Positions 59,877 to 64,000 of a DNA stretch of 64,000 nt are shown piece after piece (position 1 is the first letter of the stretch; each line of letters starts with the position of its first letter). The DNA is from Pseudescherichia sp031998825. Lineage in GTDB: Bacteria; Pseudomonadota; Gammaproteobacteria; Enterobacterales; Enterobacteriaceae. The position numbers and the translations under genes were made by a program. Location of the stretch: assembly GCF_031998825.1 (NCBI RefSeq), contig NZ_DAMACX010000005.1:85569-149568 (forward strand), read 5' to 3'. The notes beneath the pieces are model-generated. The model was not told where the DNA came from, made no database searches, and worked only from the letters and a program-made list of their open reading frames with translations.

Positions 59877-60347
59877 TCAGCCTTGGATGGCTTTCAATAC
59901 ATTAATCATTTCAAGCGCGGTCAGTGCTGCTTCAGCACCCTTGTTACCCGCTTTCGTGCCAGCGCGTTCGATGGCTTGTTCAATACTTTCAGTGGTGAGC
60001 ACACCAAAGGCTACCGGAATGGCGCTCTCCTGAGCCACGTGCGCCAGGCCGTTGCTTGCGCCGCCCGCCACGTATTCAAAGTGTGCCGTACCGCCACGGA
60101 TCACCGTGCCGAGCGCAATAATCGCATCGTATTTACCGGCTTTTGCCAGCGCGCCCGCCGCCAGAGGCAGCTCATAAGCACCTGGAACCCAAACAACGGT
60201 GATGTTTTCATCTTTAACCTGGCCGATACGCTTCAGGGCGTCGATAGCACCTTCCAGCAGGCTGTCGTTGATGAAGTTGTTGAAACGCGCAATGGTGATG
60301 GCGACGCGAGCGTCCGGGGCAGCAACAGTAGCTTCAATAATGTTCAT
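59877..60347 (-). CDS. ribE: RibE (RibH), lumazine synthase
   Basis: Lumazine synthase condenses the ribityl-uracil made by RibD with dihydroxybutanone phosphate to form 6,7-dimethyl-8-ribityllumazine in riboflavin synthesis. The 156-residue protein forms 60-subunit shells. Motifs ARFNNFINDSLLEGA, PGAYELPLAAG and GTVIRGGTAHFEYV (catalytic His near 89) are present. The gene lies between ribD and nusB. Confidence 0.97.
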   Translation of the reverse strand: MNIIEATVAAPDARVAITIARFNNFINDSLLEGAIDALKRIGQVKDENITVVWVPGAYELPLAAGALAKAGKYDAIIALGTVIRGGTAHFEYVAGGASNGLAHVAQESAIPVAFGVLTTESIEQAIERAGTKAGNKGAEAALTALEMINVLKAIQG

Positions 60348-60435
60348 AAACTTACCTTAGGGTTCTCATATAGCCCCCGCAGGGGGGCGGATTTTATCAT
60401 ACTATTTTACGCACTGCTTCCCTTTTACGAGCGCA

Positions 60436-61551
60436 CTACGCGGGGGTCAGATGCAGGCACAGATCCGGGCCTACCTGACGTATTTCAGTGAATTTAAGCT
60501 GCGGTGCGGCCGCCAGGCTCTCAAGCCCCGGCAGAACGCAGAGACCACGCGCCTCGCTGCCTAACAGCTTTGGTGCCAGATAGACGATCAGCTCGTCCAC
60601 CAGCCCGGCCTGCAGCAGCGCGCCGGCCATCTGCGCGCCCGCCTCTACCCAGATGCTGTTAATCTGCTCGCGTCCCAGCAGCATCATCAGCGAGACCAGA
60701 TCGAGATGGCCGTTGTGTTCGGGAACCAGAATCTGGCGCACCCCGTCCGGCCAGTGGCGATCGTCAGCGCGGGTGCGGGCAAACCAGGTTTCGCCTGGCT
60801 GCTGAACAAGGCGCTGCTCCGGCGTCACGCGATTCTGGCTGTCGACGACGATACGCACCGGCTGACGCAAATCGGCTTCGGAATAGCGCGCCTGGGTATC
60901 GGTACCCAGCTCGCCCCAGCGTACGGTCAGGGCCGGATCGTCCGCCAGCACCGTAGCGCTGCTGGTTAATATCGCGTGGCTCTCGGCGCGCAGGCGCTGA
61001 ACGTCCCGGCGCGCCTCAGGCGAGGTGATCCACTGGCTCTCGCCGTTCGCCATCGCCGTGCGCCCGTCCAGCGATGCGCCAAGCTTGAGCTGAATCCAGG
61101 GGAAACCGGTGCGCATGCGCTTGAGGAAGCCGCGGTTAAGCCGCTCCGCTTCGCTCATCATCAGGCCATGGCTGACCTCGATTCCCTCCTGGGAGAGACG
61201 GTACAGCCCCCGTCCCGCCACCTGCGGGTTGGGATCCTGCATCGCCGCGACCACGCGGGCAACGCCAGCATTAATCAACGCTTCGCAGCAGGGCGGCGTG
61301 CGGCCGTGGTGGCTGCACGGCTCCAGCGTCACGTAGGCAGTGGCACCACGAGCGCGATCCCCCGCCATGCGCAGGGCGTGCACCTCGGCATGTGGCTCCC
61401 CGGCGCGGAAGTGAAACCCCTCCCCGACGATTTCGCCATTTTTCACAATGACGCAGCCGACGTTTGGATTAGGATGGGTGGTGTAACGCCCACGCTGCGC
61501 CAGCTTCAGCGCGCGGGCCATGTAGATCTCGTCCTGCTTGTCGTCCTGCAT
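60436..61551 (-). CDS. ribD: RibD, riboflavin deaminase/reductase
   Basis: RibD carries out two riboflavin steps: deamination of the pyrimidine and reduction of its ribosyl chain. The 371-residue protein has an N-terminal zinc deaminase domain (PHAEVHAL, then PCSHHGRTPPC, about 50-85) and a C-terminal NADPH reductase from about 150 (LKLGASLDGRTAM). It starts MQDDKQDEIYMARALKLAQR, a few residues longer than E. coli RibD. The start codon is 4 bp after the nrdR stop codon. Confidence 0.95.
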   Translation of the reverse strand: MQDDKQDEIYMARALKLAQRGRYTTHPNPNVGCVIVKNGEIVGEGFHFRAGEPHAEVHALRMAGDRARGATAYVTLEPCSHHGRTPPCCEALINAGVARVVAAMQDPNPQVAGRGLYRLSQEGIEVSHGLMMSEAERLNRGFLKRMRTGFPWIQLKLGASLDGRTAMANGESQWITSPEARRDVQRLRAESHAILTSSATVLADDPALTVRWGELGTDTQARYSEADLRQPVRIVVDSQNRVTPEQRLVQQPGETWFARTRADDRHWPDGVRQILVPEHNGHLDLVSLMMLLGREQINSIWVEAGAQMAGALLQAGLVDELIVYLAPKLLGSEARGLCVLPGLESLAAAPQLKFTEIRQVGPDLCLHLTPA

Positions 61552-61555
61552 AAGC

Positions 61556-62005
61556 CTAGTCCTGTAAGCGGGCGATCTCTTCGCCAAATTCGCGGATATC
61601 TTCAAAGCTGCGGTAGACGGAGGCAAAGCGGATATAGGCCACTTTATCGAGCTTCTTGAGCTGCTCCATCACCAGGTTACCAATCATCTTGCTGGGGATC
61701 TCACGTTCACCGGTGGCCCGCAGCTGGGATTTAATATGGTTGAGGGCCATCTCGACGTCGTCAGCGCTGACCGGGCGTTTCTCCAGTGCTTTGAGCATGC
61801 CGCTGCGTAGTTTGTCTTCGTTAAACGGCTCGCGGACTTCGTTGCTCTTCACTACGCGCGGCATCACCAGCTCTGCCACTTCGAAGGTTGTAAAGCGCTC
61901 GTTGCACACCAGGCACTGGCGGCGGCGGCGAACGGAGGAGCCTTCGCCCACCAGGCGAGAGTCAATTACTTTGGTATCCACGGCGAAACAGAATGGGCAA
62001 TGCAT
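61556..62005 (-). CDS. nrdR: NrdR, ribonucleotide reductase repressor
   Basis: NrdR senses dATP/ATP and represses the nrd ribonucleotide reductase operons by binding NrdR boxes. The 149-residue protein has an N-terminal zinc ribbon (CPFCFAVDTKVIDSR...CLVCNERF, residues 3-34) and an ATP-cone at about 49-139. It leads the nrdR-ribD-ribE-nusB-thiL-pgpA series and is divergent from yajI. Confidence 0.97.
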   Translation of the reverse strand: MHCPFCFAVDTKVIDSRLVGEGSSVRRRRQCLVCNERFTTFEVAELVMPRVVKSNEVREPFNEDKLRSGMLKALEKRPVSADDVEMALNHIKSQLRATGEREIPSKMIGNLVMEQLKKLDKVAYIRFASVYRSFEDIREFGEEIARLQD

Positions 62006-62159
62006 ACGGCGTCCTGAAGATAATATTAACTGAAATCTATTTTAACCTGATATGCCGCGACAACAAAGGCATCAGCACTTTTGGGATAAAGGATCGATGG
62101 CAAGCGCGTCCGAACGATCTACCCTTACAGGCAATAAAACGTTTAAGGAAACCGTTAGC

Positions 62160-62702
62160 ATGACAAGACGTTATCTGAAGCTCGCCCTGCTGGGGAGCCT
62201 GTTTACCCTTAGCGCCTGCGCCCAGCAGAGCGAAGTGCGCCAGCTGCACCAGAGCGTGAGCACGCTTAACAAAGAGATGAGCAAGCTCAACCAGGAGACG
62301 GTGAAAATCACCCAGCAGAACAGCCTGAACGCGAAGTCTGATAGCGGCGTCTATCTGCTGCCAGGGGCGAATACCCCGGCGCGGCTAAACAGCCAGCTCG
62401 GTATGCTGCGCATGTCGTTGAAGGATATCGCCCCTAACGCAGGCGGAACGCGCCTGACGCTGCTCATTCAGGGTGAGTCGAATACGCCGCTGCCAGCCTT
62501 TAGCGGCACCGTCGAGTGGGGACAGATTCAGGGTACGACGGAGAACTATCAGGAAGTTAACGTGCAGAACCAGCTGATCAGCGCTCCGGCCAGCACCCTT
62601 GCACCGAGCGACGTCAGCGTCCCGTTACAGCTCAACGGCATCACGCCTGAGCAGCTCGGTTTTATCCGTATCCATGATATTCAGCCAGCCTCTGTGCAAT
62701 AG
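62160..62702 (+). CDS. yajI: YajI, DUF3251 lipoprotein
   Basis: The 180-residue lipoprotein starts MTRRYLKLALLGSLFTLSAC with lipobox LSAC and Cys20. A short heptad-like coiled segment (VRQLHQSVSTLNKEMSKLNQ) at about 26-50 is followed by a beta-rich DUF3251 domain. The function is unknown. A frame extending to 62052 lacks signal-peptide sense. tsx follows in the same direction after 294 bp. Confidence 0.9.
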   Translation: MTRRYLKLALLGSLFTLSACAQQSEVRQLHQSVSTLNKEMSKLNQETVKITQQNSLNAKSDSGVYLLPGANTPARLNSQLGMLRMSLKDIAPNAGGTRLTLLIQGESNTPLPAFSGTVEWGQIQGTTENYQEVNVQNQLISAPASTLAPSDVSVPLQLNGITPEQLGFIRIHDIQPASVQ

Positions 62703-62842
62703 GGTTTCGCTTACCTCTCTTTAAGGGCGCTGCGTCGCCCTTCACTTTTATCACGCCTTTTTACCCCCGCTTACAAACACCCAATATTGGCAATAACCCG
62801 GAATGCCAGTACAATCGCCACGTTTTATCTACGCAAACGTGA

Positions 62843-62858
62843 ACGCAATCGATTACGT
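62843..62858. promoter_or_regulatory. PurR-type operator upstream of tsx
   Basis: ACGCAATCGATTACGT fits every fixed position of the PurR consensus ANGCAANCGNTTNCNT. A weaker relative lies at 62831-62846. It sits 139 bp before the tsx start and about 30 bp upstream of the CRP-like sites. Purine control of a nucleoside channel would be sensible. Confidence 0.65.
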
Positions 62859-62869
62859 AAATGATAGAT

Positions 62870-62912
62870 ATGTGAAACAAGACAGATTTTTGTGAGCAGT
62901 GGAACTTATAAT
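62870..62912 (+). promoter_or_regulatory. tsx promoter with CRP/CytR-type half-sites
   Basis: A perfect -10 box TATAAT lies at 62907-62912. Two TGTGA half-sites at 62871 and 62891 lie in the arrangement of the E. coli tsx P2 promoter, where CRP and CytR bind together. Only half-sites are clear by eye. Confidence 0.65.
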
Positions 62913-62996
62913 AGGCCCGCAGAAACACGAAACATTTAGAAACGCGTTAATCGTGTCCTTTCGATCCCGTAAGGGACTTTAAACAGTGGCATACAT

Positions 62997-63881
62997 ATGA
63001 AAAAAACATTATTCGTCGCCGGTGCGGCTCTCGCGCTCTCTTCTTCCTTCGCCGTTAATGCGGCCGAAACCAGCAACAGCGAGTTCGTCTCCGACTGGTG
63101 GCATCAGAGCGTGAATGTGGTAGGCAGCTACCACACCCGCTTCGGACCAACTATTCGTAACGATACCTACCTGGAGTACGAAGCGTTCGCTAAGAAGGAC
63201 TGGTTTGACTTCTATGGCTACATGGATGCGCCGGTATTCTTCGGCGGTAACAGCACCGCGCAGGGTATCTGGAACCACGGCTCCCCGCTGTTTATGGAGA
63301 TTGAACCGCGCTTCTCTATCGACAAGCTGACCGACACCAGCCTGGCGTTTGGTCCGTTCAAAGAGTGGTACTTCGCGAACAACTACATCTACGACATGGG
63401 CCGCAACAAAGCGGGCCGCCAGAGCACCTGGTACATGGGTCTGGGTACGGATATCGATACCGGCCTGCCAATGAGCCTCTCCCTGAACGTCTATGCCAAA
63501 TACCAGTGGCAGAACTACGAAGCAGCAAACGAGAACGAGTGGGATGGCTACCGCTTCAAGGTGAAATACTTTGTGCCGATCACCCAGCTGTGGGGCGGCC
63601 AGCTGAGCTATATCGGCTTCACCAACTTTGACTGGGGCTCCGATCTGGGCGACAAAGATTTCCGCGATCTGAACGGCAAGCAGGCACGTACCAACGACTC
63701 TATCGCCTCCAGCCACATTCTGGCCCTGAACTACGATCACTGGCACTACTCAGTGGTGGCGCGTTACTGGCACAACGGTGGCCAGTGGAACGACGATGCC
63801 AGCCTGAACTTCGGCAGCGGCAACTTCAACGTCCGCTCTACCGGCTGGGGTGGTTACCTGGTGGCAGGTTACAACTTCTAA
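62997..63881 (+). CDS. tsx: Tsx, nucleoside-specific outer-membrane channel
   Basis: Tsx lets nucleosides and deoxynucleosides through the outer membrane and serves as receptor for colicin K and some phages. The 294-residue precursor begins MKKTLFVAGAALALSSSFAV with a signal peptide cut after VNA (residue 22). The mature 12-strand barrel ends YLVAGYNF with C-terminal Phe, as needed for outer-membrane insertion. A terminator follows. Confidence 0.97.
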   Translation: MKKTLFVAGAALALSSSFAVNAAETSNSEFVSDWWHQSVNVVGSYHTRFGPTIRNDTYLEYEAFAKKDWFDFYGYMDAPVFFGGNSTAQGIWNHGSPLFMEIEPRFSIDKLTDTSLAFGPFKEWYFANNYIYDMGRNKAGRQSTWYMGLGTDIDTGLPMSLSLNVYAKYQWQNYEAANENEWDGYRFKVKYFVPITQLWGGQLSYIGFTNFDWGSDLGDKDFRDLNGKQARTNDSIASSHILALNYDHWHYSVVARYWHNGGQWNDDASLNFGSGNFNVRSTGWGGYLVAGYNF

Positions 63882-63908
63882 GCCTGCTGATGCCCGGCGT
63901 CAGGCATA

Positions 63909-63938
63909 AAAAAAGCCAGCTTAATTGCTGGCTTTTTT
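63909..63938 (+). terminator. Terminator of tsx
   Basis: The stem AAAAAAGCCAGC/GCTGGCTTTTTT with a TTAATT loop is flanked by A and T runs, so it can work in both directions. Confidence 0.92.
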
Positions 63939-63945
63939 GTTGGCA

Positions 63946-64000
63946 GTGACCCGTCCTGAATAGCGTTGACACATTTTACTCATACACTGAGGAAAATGTG
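63946..64000 (+). mobile_element. Possible left end of an insertion sequence (truncated by window)
   Basis: After the tsx terminator the sequence changes to TGACCCGTCCTGAATAGCG followed by TTGACA, then GAGGAAAATG at the very end. A terminal TGA..., a quick promoter and a ribosome-binding-like GAGG before ATG is how many IS3-type elements begin. Only about 50 bp are visible, so the call is weak; a plain intergenic region before yajD is the alternative. Confidence 0.35.

Overview
The window is a chromosomal segment of a member of the Enterobacteriaceae. Gene order follows the Escherichia coli acrR-to-tsx region almost gene for gene: acrAB, tomB-hha, maa, ylaC, pdeB, ffs, atl, ybaY, tesB, glnK-amtB, mdlAB, decR, queC, fadM, ybaV, ppiD, hupB, lon, clpXP, tig, bolA, yajG-ampG, cyoABCDE, yajR, yajQ, panE-yajL, thiI, xseB-ispA-dxs, yajO, pgpA, thiL, nusB, ribE, ribD, nrdR, yajI, tsx. 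The proteins are close to but not identical with the E. coli ones, the third codon positions are G+C rich, and several insertions differ from E. coli. This points to an Enterobacter, Lelliottia, Leclercia or Kluyvera type organism; the genus cannot be fixed from the sequence alone. A run of ten N inside lacI shows that this is a draft or scaffolded assembly.

Region 1 (1-7250) holds the AcrAB multidrug efflux pump with its repressor AcrR, a marbox and a 24-bp AcrR operator, then the TomB-Hha pair, maltose acetyltransferase and the membrane protein YlaC. Region 2 (7251-11200) is accessory. It starts with an apparently untranslated, AT-rich transcription unit of about 440 nt that has its own promoter and a 12-bp terminator stem and carries four copies of a TAAGGCCACG-type motif. 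It continues with a four-gene cluster: a 2-oxoglutarate/Fe(II)-type oxygenase and a methionine-type ABC importer. Region 3 (11300-19800) has the EAL phosphodiesterase PdeB, a lacI-lacZ pair without lacY or lacA and with two operators, a YczE-type membrane protein divergent from a MocR-type regulator, and a two-gene cassette of a ribbon-helix-helix-like protein and an unknown 70-residue partner.

Region 4 (20000-42000) is core: 4.5S RNA, the Atl DNA-damage sensor, TesB, the sigma-54-controlled glnK-amtB ammonium operon, MdlAB, a DecR regulator divergent from a PLP-dependent cysteine-desulfhydrase-like enzyme (in place of E. coli cof/ybaE), QueC, FadM, and the protein quality-control block ppiD-hupB-lon-clpX-clpP-tig, with a sigma-32-type promoter before lon. 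Region 5 (41000-64000) holds AmpG, cytochrome bo3 oxidase, YajR, YajQ, PanE, YajL, ThiI, the isoprenoid genes ispA-dxs, and the nrdR-ribD-ribE-nusB-thiL-pgpA run. It ends with the nucleoside channel gene tsx, which has a consensus-fitting PurR box and CRP-like half-sites. The last 50 bases may be the edge of an insertion sequence.

The strongest candidate for something undescribed is the repeat-bearing RNA at about 7285-7725. Next are the oxygenase/ABC cluster, the ribbon-helix-helix cassette, and the lac locus with a LacI that lacks its tetramerization tail.
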